A stretch of 64,000 nt of DNA from Lewinellaceae bacterium (GTDB lineage Bacteria; Bacteroidota; Bacteroidia; Chitinophagales; Saprospiraceae): the NCBI GenBank assembly GCA_020636225.1, contig JACJYI010000004.1:1-64000 (forward strand), read 5' to 3'. Below the pieces are notes generated by a model that did not search any database, was not told the origin of the DNA, and saw only the letters and a list, made by a program, of their open reading frames with translations. The number at the start of each line of letters is the position of its first letter. Positions within the stretch are counted from its first letter, which is position 1. Positions 1 through 8,760 of this stretch are shown one piece after another. A program made the position numbers and the translations under genes.

Positions 1-648
1 TTGTTGGTAGGGGGCGGGGTCGATCTCCCTTCGGATCTGCTCCGCCTGCTCCCGGCTGAGATCATCAGGACACTTGGTCACAATGATCCGATGGGCCCTC
101 AGGTAAGCGGAGCGCCACTCCCGTAGACGGCCGGATGGCAGCAGATAATCCCGGGTAAACAGCCGGTCATGTTCCGTGAGCATGATATGCATGGCCGGCT
201 CCACGGATCGATGCTGGAAGGCATCATCCAACAGGATCAGTTGGAGCCCGGGTTGGTTCATCACCATTTGTGGGATGGCCAGGCTGCGGCTTTCTGATAC
301 GGCGACAGTGATCTCGGGATACTTGAGCTTGAACTGCAGGGGCTCATCCCCCACGTCATTGGCCGTACTCCGCTGGGTGACATAATGGAAACCCCGGGTC
401 TTTCGCAGGTAGCCCCGGCTCAGCACAGCCAACTCCAGGTATTCCCTGAACAGCACGATCAGGTATTCAATATGGGGAGTCTTGCCGGTTCCACCGACAG
501 ACAGATTGCCCACCGAGATCACCGGCAGATCGAATCGCACCGGACGGACCATGCCCAGCCGGTAGGTGAGGTTGCGCAAGCTGACGCCCAGACCGTACAG
601 CAGGGAAACCGGCGATAACAGCAGGCGGATGAGGAACTCCTGGACCAT
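1..648 (-). CDS. lpxK: Tetraacyldisaccharide 4'-kinase LpxK, 3' part beyond window
   Basis: The first 216 residues are visible; the gene runs off the left edge. LpxK phosphorylates the 4' position of the lipid A disaccharide at the inner membrane. An N-terminal hydrophobic stretch (about residues 5-22) is followed by the LpxK Walker A motif GNLSVGGTGKT at residues 47-57, then LSRGYLRKTRG and the LLDDAFQHR segment, all typical of the family. The ATG at 648 is chosen because a TACCTTTG promoter box sits six bases upstream (655-662), leaving no room for a longer protein. The protein is read from a frame that is open to the window edge. Confidence 0.93.
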   Translation of the reverse strand, partial: MVQEFLIRLLLSPVSLLYGLGVSLRNLTYRLGMVRPVRFDLPVISVGNLSVGGTGKTPHIEYLIVLFREYLELAVLSRGYLRKTRGFHYVTQRSTANDVGDEPLQFKLKYPEITVAVSESRSLAIPQMVMNQPGLQLILLDDAFQHRSVEPAMHIMLTEHDRLFTRDYLLPSGRLREWRSAYLRAHRIIVTKCPDDLSREQAEQIRREIDPAPYQQ

Positions 649-654
649 GATGGC

Positions 655-662
655 CAAAGGTA
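655..662 (-). promoter_or_regulatory. Bacteroidota -7 box of lpxK
   Basis: TACCTTTG on the minus strand, an exact match to the Bacteroidota TAnnTTTG consensus. It ends only six bases before the lpxK ATG, so the transcript probably has almost no leader. No clear -33 element was seen. Confidence 0.6.
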
Positions 663-766
663 AGTGGTTGTGGGCGGACTGGGGTCAAAATGGGGAAGGC
701 GGGAAATGAACGGATACGACCGACGTCATGGACAATATCCATGTGGCCAAGTCACCAGAAGCGCCC

Positions 767-1819
767 TCAATTCCAGGGGCCACGTTTGGTTATGTTCACG
801 AATCTCCCATCCTCCAAACGAAAAGCGCCTCCATAACCTACAAACCATAATCGATCTCCCTGATCCCTGTAGATCTGGAATACGACGGGCCCGGCATTGT
901 CTTCTGACTTCTGGAATTCGCTGAGCGAGTGACCATCAAAGGTGAACAGCTGATGTTGATTGGAAACAAACCACAACCTCCCCTCATTATCCTCGGCCAT
1001 ACTGCCGATCCCTTTACCTGTTTCCATCTTGCCTTCCGTCATATTCTCAGCCCCGTTCTCGGCCATTCTGTACAAGCCCTGCTTTGTCGACACCCAGATC
1101 TGACCTTGGCTGTCTTCAAAAATTTCATGGATAAAATTGGTGTGCATATCCCGCTTCCCGGATACAGGGGTGATCTGACCGCCATAACTGGTAAACAGGC
1201 CTGCATTGGTACTCAGCCAGATGATGCCTTTGCTGTCTTCCTTGATGTCATGGATCATTCGAGTACCGGAAATGCCAAGCGAGGTGTCGACCTCACCTTC
1301 TGGCAAGTTGATGAAAACAAACTCCTGGCCGTCAAATGTACAGGCACCATCAATCGTCCCGATCCAGATCTTGCCTTGGGTATCGGCCTCGATGCACCAG
1401 ACATCATTGCTGATCAATCCATCCGATTCGTAATAATTGACAACCGAATCTCCATGGATACGACTGATTCCGTCGGTATGGCCGATCCATATGACCCCAT
1501 TCATATCCTGGGTGATATCCTTGATCGTCACCAGCCCTCCGGTTTCACTCCGGATCTTATCCATATGATACAGCGAATCATCCACTAATTTGAATGCTCC
1601 ATTCTCCGTTCCAAACCAATAGCTTCCCTCCTGGTCTTGCATCATCATCCGCACGACCTGGCTGATCTGATCGGTTGACCGTTGTCTTCCGGGTTGTGCA
1701 TATTGATCCTCCGGATGTGCAGGGACCAATCCGGCCCTGCTATTGTCCAGGCTTTGGCAGGAAGAAATCCAGACCAACAGGATCAACGGTAACAATATAC
1801 TTTGTGGAGGTGGTTGCAT
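767..1819 (-). CDS. Exported lipoprotein with two-component-regulator propeller (Reg_prop) repeats
   Basis: 350 residues. A signal peptide ends in a lipobox (WISSC, Cys21), so the protein is likely lipid-anchored. The rest is a run of about seven repeats of the form IWIGTxxGxxxxDGxxF (for example IWIGTIDGACTFDGQEF, IWVSTKQGLYRM, LWFVGYGGAFRLEDGRF), matching the Reg_prop beta-propeller family usually found in the sensor part of hybrid two-component systems. No histidine kinase or receiver part follows, so this is a stand-alone propeller that probably binds a ligand or partner in the periplasm; its partner is unknown. A weaker promoter-like box (TATCCTTG, 1830-1837) lies just upstream and overlaps the attC-like hairpin described next. 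Confidence 0.8.
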   Translation of the reverse strand: MQPPPQSILLPLILLVWISSCQSLDNSRAGLVPAHPEDQYAQPGRQRSTDQISQVVRMMMQDQEGSYWFGTENGAFKLVDDSLYHMDKIRSETGGLVTIKDITQDMNGVIWIGHTDGISRIHGDSVVNYYESDGLISNDVWCIEADTQGKIWIGTIDGACTFDGQEFVFINLPEGEVDTSLGISGTRMIHDIKEDSKGIIWLSTNAGLFTSYGGQITPVSGKRDMHTNFIHEIFEDSQGQIWVSTKQGLYRMAENGAENMTEGKMETGKGIGSMAEDNEGRLWFVSNQHQLFTFDGHSLSEFQKSEDNAGPVVFQIYRDQGDRLWFVGYGGAFRLEDGRFVNITKRGPWN

Positions 1820-1834
1820 TCTAGCGGTGCAAGG

Positions 1835-1899
1835 ATAACGGTCTCGTACATGCGGCGTGGCGGCGTTTAGCCGACATGATCGTCATGTACATTGTTAGC
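1835..1899. repeat. attC-like hairpin, left side of the DUF4375 cassette
   Basis: A 65-base imperfect inverted repeat whose arms both carry TAAC...GTACATG (1836-1839 with 1846-1852; reverse complement 1883-1898), with an inner stem CATGA-TCATG at 1875-1885. It ends in GTTAGC, resembling the R' side of integron attC sites. The consensus is not exact (the other end is ATAACGG), so this is attC-like rather than a proven recombination site. Confidence 0.4.
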
Positions 1900-1921
1900 T
1901 TTTCGTGTTTCTCTATTGGCT

Positions 1922-2497
1922 TTATTTGAATACTTCAATATTTTCAGTTATGTATTTTGCTTGTAGTTTAAGAATATTTTCTCCTGTTAACTTTTGCGAA
2001 AATTCATTATCTAACTCGTTTAATGGGTTGTTTTCGTATGATTTACGAAAGCCTTCAAATGTACCATTCTGTTTTTTCGTTATTGAATCATTTTCATTTC
2101 TATACATTTGGTTGGCCCTTAATACAATCTTTGCATATTTAACCGCTCCAATCATTTCAAAATAATTTGGGATGTCTTCGGCGAACTCTATTCCTCTGTT
2201 ATGATAAAATTGATTAAAACCGCCATTGTTAACTTCCATTTCAAGTAAATAAGTTTTATAAATTACTTTTTTTGGTGTAGGCAATTTAGAGAAATAATCA
2301 TAATCAATCTTTTTATCTATCCAAATCTCCTCTGCGATAGATTGAAACGCAGTATGTACTAAATCATCTCCATTTAATCCGTCATATTTACTTGTTATTG
2401 ATTCTTTATTCATCTTAGCTTTATCAATATTTTGAGATGAGCATTTAATGTTAAGTATCAAGAGACAAAAAGTAATTAGATATTTGATATTTATCAT
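1922..2497 (-). CDS. DUF4375 domain lipoprotein in an AT-rich island
   Basis: 191 residues. The N-terminus is a signal peptide with a lipobox-like NIKC (Cys19). The body carries the DUF4375 (DMP19-like) signature EVNNGGFNQFYHNRG followed by an aromatic/acidic helix region. The molecular function of this family is unknown. The gene is strikingly AT-rich compared with its neighbours and is flanked on both sides by short hairpins with GTTAGC/GCTAAC ends, which suggests that it arrived as a single-gene mobile cassette. It is transcribed on its own; no neighbour is close enough for an operon. Confidence 0.75.
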   Translation of the reverse strand: MINIKYLITFCLLILNIKCSSQNIDKAKMNKESITSKYDGLNGDDLVHTAFQSIAEEIWIDKKIDYDYFSKLPTPKKVIYKTYLLEMEVNNGGFNQFYHNRGIEFAEDIPNYFEMIGAVKYAKIVLRANQMYRNENDSITKKQNGTFEGFRKSYENNPLNELDNEFSQKLTGENILKLQAKYITENIEVFK

Positions 2498-2523
2498 CGG
2501 TGATTTTTATCTTTTTCATGAAA

Positions 2524-2574
2524 GCTAACTTGTATATAAGTGCAACTACTGCCTATATATCCGTATATGTTAAT
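2524..2574. repeat. attC-like hairpin, right side of the DUF4375 cassette
   Basis: GCTAAC at 2524-2529 and GTTAAT at 2569-2574 enclose AT-rich, partly complementary arms (TTGTATATAAG against CTATATATCCGTATA). The start of this element (2517-2529) is the reverse complement of 1894-1907, apart from a one-base gap and one mismatch. A further similar stretch with CGTTTAG and GTTAAC lies at about 2640-2680. Confidence 0.35.
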
Positions 2575-3101
2575 GAATCTGGTCAGGAATGGATGCCGGG
2601 TAAAGATATGATAACCAATTGATTAGTGCCAGGTCTTGCGCCGTTTAGTTTAGTAAAACGCATATTCGTTAACATACGCAGAAAAAGATGATATGTCAGT
2701 TTGCGGGACCTGAAGGCGCGTCTGGTCAAGAACCTCTTTCCTCTTGACACTTGCCCGGCAAGGATCCAGGCATTCCTCCGGAGAATGATCAGGGTTTCCT
2801 GACACCGGTACACCAGGCAGCACAAACCTGTTCAGTCGCTCAGGACCAATGTCCCAACCAAAGAGATCAAGATGGTCAATTGTCTCCGATCGTTGAGTTT
2901 CCCGAAGACCCAGAGTTCAAAAAACCCCTGGGCTACACCGGTGTCACGTCCAGGCAATCAACCAAATTGGTCTATCCACATGGTCCCGTTCCTGGTGAGG
3001 ACTATCCGCAACTCCCTCCCCCGAGTGCTCGGGGCAAAAGCTTCGGCGGGCAAGCCTCCCCTCCTTGACTCCTACCCTCCTTAACTCCTTAACTGAATTG
3101 G
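2575..3101. other. Non-coding gap
   Basis: No convincing gene on either strand. It holds a perfect small palindrome CCCCGAGTGCTCGGGG-type element at 3019-3034, one of a dispersed family (see 9937-9952, 58275-58290, 58428-58443). The open frames present have no recognisable protein character. Confidence 0.5.
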
Positions 3102-4628
3102 CTACAGCTCAAACTTGATCCCCTGGGCCAGAGGCAAATCACGACCGTAGTTGATCGTATTTGTCTGCCGACGCATGTAGGCCTTCCAGGAATCGGAACC
3201 GCTTTCGCGACCACCTCCGGTCTCCTTTTCTCCACCAAAGGCACCGCCGATCTCCGCACCACTGGTGCCGATGTTCACATTGGCGATCCCGCAATCCGAT
3301 CCGGCAGCGCTGAGGAACTGCTCGGCTTCACGCATGTCTGCGGTCATGATGGCGGATGACAGGCCCTGGGGCACCTCGTTCTGGATGGCGATGGCCTCGT
3401 CCAGGGTATCGTACTTCATCAGGTACAGGATGGGGGCAAACGTTTCGTGATGCACGATGGGCAGGTCATGGGCCACCTCGGCAATGCAGGGCTTCACATA
3501 GCATCCCGACTCATAGCCGGGCCCGTCCAGGACCCCGCCGTCGACCAGCATCCGGCCCCCCTGTTCGCCAACGGCCCGGATGGCGTTGAGATAGTTCTGC
3601 ACCGCATCCCGGTCGATCAAGGGACCCACATGGTTGTGCTCATCCAGCGGATTGCCGATCCGCAATTGCCCATAGGCTTTGGTCATGGCCTCCCTGACCT
3701 GATCGTACAGGGACGAATGGACGATCAGGCGGCGAGTGCTCGTGCACCGCTGTCCGGCAGTGCCCACCGCCCCGAACAGGGCACCGGTCAGTACCACCTT
3801 CAGATCGGCGGACGGGGTGACGATGATGGCATTGTTGCCACCCAGCTCAAGAAGGCTCCTGCCCAGGCGCTCGGCGACGGCAGCCCCGACGATCTTACCC
3901 ATCCGGACACTACCGGTGGCGGAGACCAGCGGCACCCGCTTGTCGCGGGTCATCATCTCTCCGACGGTATAATCGCCATTGACCAGACAGCTGACCCCCT
4001 CGGGGATATCGTTCGCCTTCAGGACCTGGTTCAGCAGGATCTGGCAGGCGACGCCGCACATCGGCGCCTTCTCGGAGGGCTTCCAGATCAGGGTATCACC
4101 GCAGACCATGGCGATCATGGCATTCCACGACCAGACGGCTACCGGAAAGTTGAAAGCAGAGATGATCCCCACCGGACCCAGGGGGTGCCACTGCTCGTAC
4201 ATGCGGTGGTTTGGCCGCTCGGAGTGCATGGTCAGGCCATAGAGCTGGCGGGACAGGCCGACCGCAAAGTCGCAGATATCGATCATTTCCTGGACCTCAC
4301 CCCAGCCTTCCTGGAGGCTCTTCCCCATCTCGTAGGATACCAGGCGACCCAAGGCATCCTTGTTCGCACGAAGGACCTCCCCATACTGACGAACGATCTC
4401 CCCGCGCCGGGGAGCGGGCATCAGGCGCCAGGTGCGGAACGCTTCCTGGGCCTTGGTGATGACCGTTTCGTACTCGTCAGCCGTCGTGACGCTGACCTTG
4501 CCAATGAGCCGACCGTCTACCGGAGAGTAAGATTCGAGATAGCTGCCGGAGTCCATGGCATTCAGGCCGGTCCAGGTGCCGGCATTGGTGGCCTGGAGGC
4601 CGAGTTCCTGGATAAAGTTCAAGTTCAT
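3102..4628 (-). CDS. NAD-dependent aldehyde dehydrogenase, ALDH7A1/AASADH-like
   Basis: 508 residues, the normal length for ALDH7. The fold runs full length: SAFNFP with Asn160, WKPSE with Lys183, the NAD-binding SATGSVRMG (about 236-244), general base Glu261 in LELGGNN, and the catalytic Cys295 in GQRCTS. ALDH7 enzymes oxidise alpha-aminoadipic semialdehyde in lysine breakdown or related aldehydes; the natural substrate here is inferred only from family resemblance. The frame stays open for 167 codons upstream, but the ATG at 4628 begins the typical [11 protein letters not shown]-terminus and has a promoter box 18 bases upstream (4647-4654). Confidence 0.93.
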   Translation of the reverse strand: MNLNFIQELGLQATNAGTWTGLNAMDSGSYLESYSPVDGRLIGKVSVTTADEYETVITKAQEAFRTWRLMPAPRRGEIVRQYGEVLRANKDALGRLVSYEMGKSLQEGWGEVQEMIDICDFAVGLSRQLYGLTMHSERPNHRMYEQWHPLGPVGIISAFNFPVAVWSWNAMIAMVCGDTLIWKPSEKAPMCGVACQILLNQVLKANDIPEGVSCLVNGDYTVGEMMTRDKRVPLVSATGSVRMGKIVGAAVAERLGRSLLELGGNNAIIVTPSADLKVVLTGALFGAVGTAGQRCTSTRRLIVHSSLYDQVREAMTKAYGQLRIGNPLDEHNHVGPLIDRDAVQNYLNAIRAVGEQGGRMLVDGGVLDGPGYESGCYVKPCIAEVAHDLPIVHHETFAPILYLMKYDTLDEAIAIQNEVPQGLSSAIMTADMREAEQFLSAAGSDCGIANVNIGTSGAEIGGAFGGEKETGGGRESGSDSWKAYMRRQTNTINYGRDLPLAQGIKFEL

Positions 4629-4646
4629 ATCTGTTCGTTTCGGGTG

Positions 4647-4654
4647 CAAAAGTA
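4647..4654 (-). promoter_or_regulatory. -7 box of the aldehyde dehydrogenase
   Basis: TACTTTTG on the minus strand, an exact TAnnTTTG match, 18 bases before the ATG. Together with 4695-4702 it forms a compact divergent promoter pair. Confidence 0.6.
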
Positions 4655-4694
4655 GCCCTATCCGACGGGAAAACCCTATTCGATCCGGGGAATG

Positions 4695-4702
4695 TACCTT
4701 TG
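4695..4702 (+). promoter_or_regulatory. -7 box of the OmpA-family gene; decides its start
   Basis: TACCTTTG. It overlaps the codons that would follow an ATG at 4692, so the usable start is the ATG at 4719 (or 4704). Confidence 0.55.
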
Positions 4703-4718
4703 GATGGATTTTGCCACC

Positions 4719-5828
4719 ATGGTGCAGCGGTTTTTCATTCGGTTCATCCTCTTCACCTTGCTCCCGATGGTGTCGGTAGCCCAGGACCCGGACCCCGCCA
4801 ATCTGATCCCCAATCCCGGCTTCGAATTCTTTGCCAAACCGCCCATCGGCTGGTACTACCGGGGCCGGCAATTTACCGAGGTGATGAAAAGCTGGAGTTC
4901 GCCCACTGCTGCTTCGCCGGATGCCTACGGGCCCCATGTGCGCGTGCCGCAAAGCTGGGCGGAAAAGGGGTTCGGCGAACAACAGCCCCATGGTGGAGCC
5001 TCCATGGCCGGACTGACCCTGTACGGATGTGAAGAAGGCAAGCCTCACTGTCGGGAATACCTTCAGGTGCGGTTGAAGGAGCCTCTGGTCTCCGGACAGA
5101 CCTATGCCTTTGAATGCTGGGTCCACCATCTGCCCCGATCGCTGATGATCAACCGGATCGGTATCGCCTTCCCGTTCGAGCCCATCACCAATGATGATGA
5201 TGCGCCCCTCGACCTGGCACCTGCCTGGGAAACATCCTCCATGGTCAATTGCAGCCGTGGCAGCTGGAAAAAATTGACGGGCTCCTTCACCGCTGCGAAT
5301 GAATCCCGCACCATGATCCTGGGCAATTTCCGCAGCGACCGGGAGACGACCATTCGCTCACCGAAACGGGACGCCCTGCCATTTGCCTACTATTATTTCG
5401 ATGATTTTCGTCTGGTCAAGACCCCGCCCATCCTCCCCGTGCCTGTAGTCCAACCCAACCTGACCGAGTTTACCCCGAATCCGGGCATGCTGATCCGGTT
5501 CAGGGACATCACCTTCGACTGGGACCAGGACACCCTGCTGACCGAGGCCTATCCCGAACTGAACAAACTGGTCATCCTGATGAAGCGCCATCCGGACATG
5601 GTGATCGATGTGATCGGCCATACCGACAGCCAGGGGAGTGACCGGTACAACATGAACCTGGCCGGGCGGCGGGCCCGGCGGGTGGTGAGCTACCTGGTAG
5701 ACCGGCAGATCGACCCGAAACGCATCAAATGGACCGCCAAAGGCGCTCGACAGCCGGTAGCCGACAATGCCACGGAGGAAGGTCGGAGGAAGAACCGGCG
5801 GGTGGAGTTTTTGATCGTGGGGAAGTAA
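4719..5828 (+). CDS. OmpA-family outer-membrane/peptidoglycan-binding protein
   Basis: 369 residues. A signal peptide ([20 protein letters not shown]) is followed by a carbohydrate-binding-like N-terminal part beginning NLIPNPGFE, typical of the N-termini of many Bacteroidota surface proteins. The last 110 residues are an OmpA domain with [19 protein letters not shown] and a C-terminal NRRVEF, which in this family binds peptidoglycan. The protein is probably exported and anchors the cell surface to the wall. The start at 4719 rather than 4692 is chosen because the promoter box 4695-4702 lies over the earlier ATG. Confidence 0.88.
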   Translation: MVQRFFIRFILFTLLPMVSVAQDPDPANLIPNPGFEFFAKPPIGWYYRGRQFTEVMKSWSSPTAASPDAYGPHVRVPQSWAEKGFGEQQPHGGASMAGLTLYGCEEGKPHCREYLQVRLKEPLVSGQTYAFECWVHHLPRSLMINRIGIAFPFEPITNDDDAPLDLAPAWETSSMVNCSRGSWKKLTGSFTAANESRTMILGNFRSDRETTIRSPKRDALPFAYYYFDDFRLVKTPPILPVPVVQPNLTEFTPNPGMLIRFRDITFDWDQDTLLTEAYPELNKLVILMKRHPDMVIDVIGHTDSQGSDRYNMNLAGRRARRVVSYLVDRQIDPKRIKWTAKGARQPVADNATEEGRRKNRRVEFLIVGK

Positions 5829-5884
5829 CTGTTCAGATTGGTCGTCTTTACCCAGGGCAAAACATTTTCAAGGTGGAAGCACCA

Positions 5885-6066
5885 AACCCCAAGTGACAAA
5901 TCACAAACAAATTCGAAATCTCAAATGCAAAATTCCAAAACAAGGGATGTGGAAGGACGAAGTGGGCAAGACTAGAAGACGTAGTACCAGGTAATTCGGT
6001 TCTGGTCATTTGAATTTGTCTTTTGGGATTTATTTGTTTTTTGAAATTTGGGTTTTGGGATTTCTG
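5885..6066. repeat. Dispersed intergenic inverted element (AAATTCCAAA / TTTGGxATTT type)
   Basis: The left part is rich in AAATTC/CAAATC words; the right part (GGTTCTGGTCATTTGAATTTG family, from 5998) is roughly its reverse complement, with about 50 unrelated bases between. The same family recurs at 26413-26500 and 36061-36200. Non-coding. Confidence 0.55.
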
Positions 6067-6163
6067 CCGTGATGTTTGTTCCCTGTTGAGAAATGAGATT
6101 CACTGGCGAAGATCAAAAGGTCGAAGGCCATTGAGTGATCTGGCAGAAATCCCGACTTCTCCG

Positions 6164-6171
6164 TACCTTTA
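6164..6171 (+). promoter_or_regulatory. -7 box of paaE
   Basis: TACCTTTA, one base off the TAnnTTTG consensus, 19 bases before the paaE ATG. Its last base is the first base of the palindrome at 6171-6190. Confidence 0.5.
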
Positions 6172-6190
6172 CGAACGAACGTTCATTCGT
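6171..6190. promoter_or_regulatory. Probable TetR-family operator overlapping the paaE transcription and translation start
   Basis: A 20-base near-perfect palindrome with half-sites ACGAACGAAC and GTTCATTCGT (one mismatch pair), filling the whole space between the -7 box and the ATG at 6191. Length and symmetry suit a TetR dimer, and a TetR gene is the second gene of the operon, so autorepression is the simple reading. Confidence 0.65.
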
Positions 6191-7276
6191 ATGCTACATT
6201 TCCATTCGCTTCGCATTGCCGATGTCCGTCAGGAGACGGACGATACGGTATCCATTGCCTTTGATGTCCCTGCCGAACAGCGGGAGCTGTTTGCCTATCA
6301 GGCGGGCCAGTACCTCACCCTGCGCACCCATCTGGACGGGGAGGAGGTCAGGCGGTCCTATTCCCTCTGCAGTGCCCCTTACGAGCACAGCTGGCGGGTG
6401 GCCGTCAAACAGGTGGAGAACGGCCGGTTCTCGACGTATGCCAATACGGTTCTGAAGGCAGGAGACACCCTGGAGGTCATGCCGCCACAGGGCCGGTTTG
6501 TGGTCCACCCCGAAGGAAAGGGTGCCGACCAGGTCGTCTTCTTTGCGGCCGGTAGCGGGATCACCCCCGTCATCTCCCTGATCAAGCAGATCCTGCATGA
6601 CGAGCCGGCTGCGCGGATCACCCTGTTCTATGCCAATCGAAAAAAGACCGACGTGATCTTCCTGGAGGAACTGGAGAACCTGAAGAACCGGCACATGGAG
6701 CGCCTGAGCCTGCATTATGTCTTCAGCCGGGAGAGTCAGTCCTCACCCCTGTTCGAAGGCCGGATCGATGGCGTTCGCTGCAAGAATTTGCTCGACCGCT
6801 TCATTGCGGATCCTCCGAAGCAGCACTACTACATTTGCGGTCCGGAGGAAATGATCCATGCCGTCAAGGACACCCTCCATGCCGGTGGTGTGCCGGACGC
6901 CCAGGTCCATTTCGAGTTGTTCACCACCCCGGTCGGGGACATGAATCCGGAAAAGACCCAACAGGCGGCGACCAAAGAAAAGCGTCCGGATGGCGTGGCC
7001 AAGGTCCAGGTGCAGCTGGATGGCCGGGTATTCTCCTTTGACCTGCCATACAACGGACAGCCCATCCTGGATGCCAGCATGCAGACGGGTGCCGATCTGC
7101 CCTTCTCATGCAAGGGGGGGGTGTGCTGTACCTGCCGCGCCAAACTGGTCAAAGGGGAGGTGGACATGGACATCAATTACGCCCTCGAACCCTGGGAGGT
7201 CGAGCAGGGCTTTATCCTCACCTGCCAGAGCCATCCCAAGAGCGAGGAGATCTTTGTCGATTTTGACCAGCAATGA
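6191..7276 (+). CDS. paaE: Phenylacetyl-CoA epoxidase reductase subunit PaaE-like
   Basis: 361 residues, full length. An FAD-binding ferredoxin reductase module with RRSYSLCSAP, an NAD(P) module with FFAAGSGITPV and YYICGPEEMI, and a C-terminal plant-type 2Fe-2S ferredoxin with CKGGVCCTC and the fourth Cys in TCQSHP. This N-reductase/C-ferredoxin order is that of PaaE, which passes NAD(P)H electrons to the PaaABCD di-iron oxygenase on phenylacetyl-CoA. No other paa gene is in the window, so a reductase serving another oxygenase cannot be excluded. The ATG at 6191 is preferred over upstream in-frame starts because promoter and operator lie directly before it. The stop overlaps tetR by four bases. 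Confidence 0.85.
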   Translation: MLHFHSLRIADVRQETDDTVSIAFDVPAEQRELFAYQAGQYLTLRTHLDGEEVRRSYSLCSAPYEHSWRVAVKQVENGRFSTYANTVLKAGDTLEVMPPQGRFVVHPEGKGADQVVFFAAGSGITPVISLIKQILHDEPAARITLFYANRKKTDVIFLEELENLKNRHMERLSLHYVFSRESQSSPLFEGRIDGVRCKNLLDRFIADPPKQHYYICGPEEMIHAVKDTLHAGGVPDAQVHFELFTTPVGDMNPEKTQQAATKEKRPDGVAKVQVQLDGRVFSFDLPYNGQPILDASMQTGADLPFSCKGGVCCTCRAKLVKGEVDMDINYALEPWEVEQGFILTCQSHPKSEEIFVDFDQQ

Positions 7277-7857
7277 GCGAGTCGGTCATCAGTATTAAAA
7301 AAGAAGCCATCTATGCCGCGGCGGCACGGCTGTTCCAGGAGAAAGGGTATTCGGCCACCAGCATGAGGGAATTGGCGGCTGCCGTTGGCCTGGAAGCCTC
7401 CAGCCTGTATTCGCATATTTCCTCCAAGGCAGACCTGCTGGACCATATCTGCTTTCATGCCGCTCATCGCTTCACCGAGGGCATGCAGGTCATCACCGCC
7501 ACCCGGGTCCGGCCAATCGAGCAGATCCGCACCCTCTTGGATCTGCACATGACCATCGCCCTGGAAGACCCCACCAGCCAAACGGTATTCAATGATGAAT
7601 GGCGTCATTTGCCGGAAGAGCGGCTCATCGCCTTCCGATCCTTGCGAAAGCAGTATGAGCAGGATTTTCTGTCCCTGATCGAACGGGCTCAACAAGCCGG
7701 CGAGATCCGGGCCATGGAACCCAGGTTGGTCCTGTTGACCCTGCTATCGGCACTGCGATGGCTGTATGTCGGGAAAGGGCTGAACAAACGGATGAAGCCG
7801 ACCGATATTAAATCGCAGATGGCCACCTTTTTGATGCACGGGTTGACGCCGGAGTAG
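7273..7857 (+). CDS. TetR/AcrR-family transcriptional regulator
   Basis: 194 residues. The N-terminal helix-turn-helix is clear (ARLFQEKGYSATSMRELAAAVGLEASSLYSHISSKADLL region, about residues 18-53); the C-terminal half is the usual all-helical ligand pocket. Its ATG lies within the paaE stop (ATGA overlap), giving translational coupling. By position it most likely represses its own operon through the palindrome at 6171-6190, with an acyl-CoA or aromatic-CoA as probable inducer (inference from paaE and from PaaR/FadR-type TetR proteins). Confidence 0.9.
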   Translation: MSESVISIKKEAIYAAAARLFQEKGYSATSMRELAAAVGLEASSLYSHISSKADLLDHICFHAAHRFTEGMQVITATRVRPIEQIRTLLDLHMTIALEDPTSQTVFNDEWRHLPEERLIAFRSLRKQYEQDFLSLIERAQQAGEIRAMEPRLVLLTLLSALRWLYVGKGLNKRMKPTDIKSQMATFLMHGLTPE

Positions 7858-7881
7858 GATATCACTCTTGGTAAAGGGACT

Positions 7882-8544
7882 TTACTCAACGACATAAAAG
7901 CAATACCCACCAAATTTGTGGAACCGGTCTTCTGGTTTTTGTACAATCCAGGTATTGTAGTGAGGGTCAGGGCTATTTTTCAGCAATGCAATATTGTTAC
8001 TTGCGCCATCATTCAATTTGACAAATGCATCAATATCCACATCTTGACATTTCCCTTCAAAAGACTGATTTCCTCCCCAAGCATTAATACTTGACCCAAA
8101 GGACAAATAGTACAAGCCAGATTTTTTGGGAATCAAATGACATTCCAGGTGATAAGCGCTACCAATATAGTTGTATTCTCCATGATAAAGAACACTTCCA
8201 GATTGAAAATAAGAAAGCTGGAAATTGGCACTATCCTGATTTATAATTTGAAAATTCAACACTCCCGATTTATCTGGTTCAGATCCCGACAACTCAATAA
8301 CAGTCAGCCCAGGAGAAAAACTGAAGTCCTCAAGGGTATAAGTTTTTTCAGTCTGCCTATCATAAACGGCATTTAGAAAATTGGATAGAATGGATATTGT
8401 GTCACCAATGTGATATGTATCTTTTGATGGTATCAATGTGGCAGGTATCTCAAATTCGTACCCTGGAATAAAGCAATCGCTATCCATACATGAATTGCAT
8501 CTTGGAGCAACAGATAGTATAAAAAAGAATAACCAGTACTTCAT
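7882..8544 (-). CDS. Hypothetical exported protein, AT-rich
   Basis: 220 residues of unknown function. It opens with a hydrophobic leader (YWLFFFILSVAPRCNSC) with Cys residues that could serve as a lipobox, then beta-rich sequence with several Cys (MDSDC, HLEC, EGKC). The gene is AT-richer than its neighbours. It converges on tetR with 24 bases between stops. No domain was recognised. Confidence 0.6.
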   Translation of the reverse strand: MKYWLFFFILSVAPRCNSCMDSDCFIPGYEFEIPATLIPSKDTYHIGDTISILSNFLNAVYDRQTEKTYTLEDFSFSPGLTVIELSGSEPDKSGVLNFQIINQDSANFQLSYFQSGSVLYHGEYNYIGSAYHLECHLIPKKSGLYYLSFGSSINAWGGNQSFEGKCQDVDIDAFVKLNDGASNNIALLKNSPDPHYNTWIVQKPEDRFHKFGGYCFYVVE

Positions 8545-8748
8545 GTTCGACCATTGTCAATAGGAATCAATTTGGCTTCGATGTTTCAATATACGGGTTT
8601 TCCAAAGTTCATCCTATGAAGAAACCAATCAGCCTTTGAAAGTCATTCTTTTTGGCAAAATCCCGTTTTGGAACCAATTGTCTTGCATTCTCTGGAACAG
8701 ACCTTAGCCCTAAAAAGAATTGATCACTGATGAACATCAATTAGCAGC

Positions 8749-8756
8749 TATCTTTG
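8749..8756 (+). promoter_or_regulatory. -7 box of AMP nucleosidase
   Basis: TATCTTTG, an exact consensus match, four bases before the ATG at 8761. The expected transcription start falls at or within the start codon. Confidence 0.6.
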
Positions 8757-8760
8757 TCAA

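Noticed and set aside
2583..3068. Open frames of 80 and 105 codons in the gap before the aldehyde dehydrogenase
   Set aside because: Composition is unlike that of real proteins here, and the frames run through palindromic repeat sequence.
3447..4655. Long open frame (402 codons) on the plus strand opposite the aldehyde dehydrogenase
   Set aside because: It is antisense to a complete, well-conserved ALDH7 gene, and its translation is Gly/Pro/Arg/His-rich without any domain character. It arises from the GC-rich codon use of the real gene.
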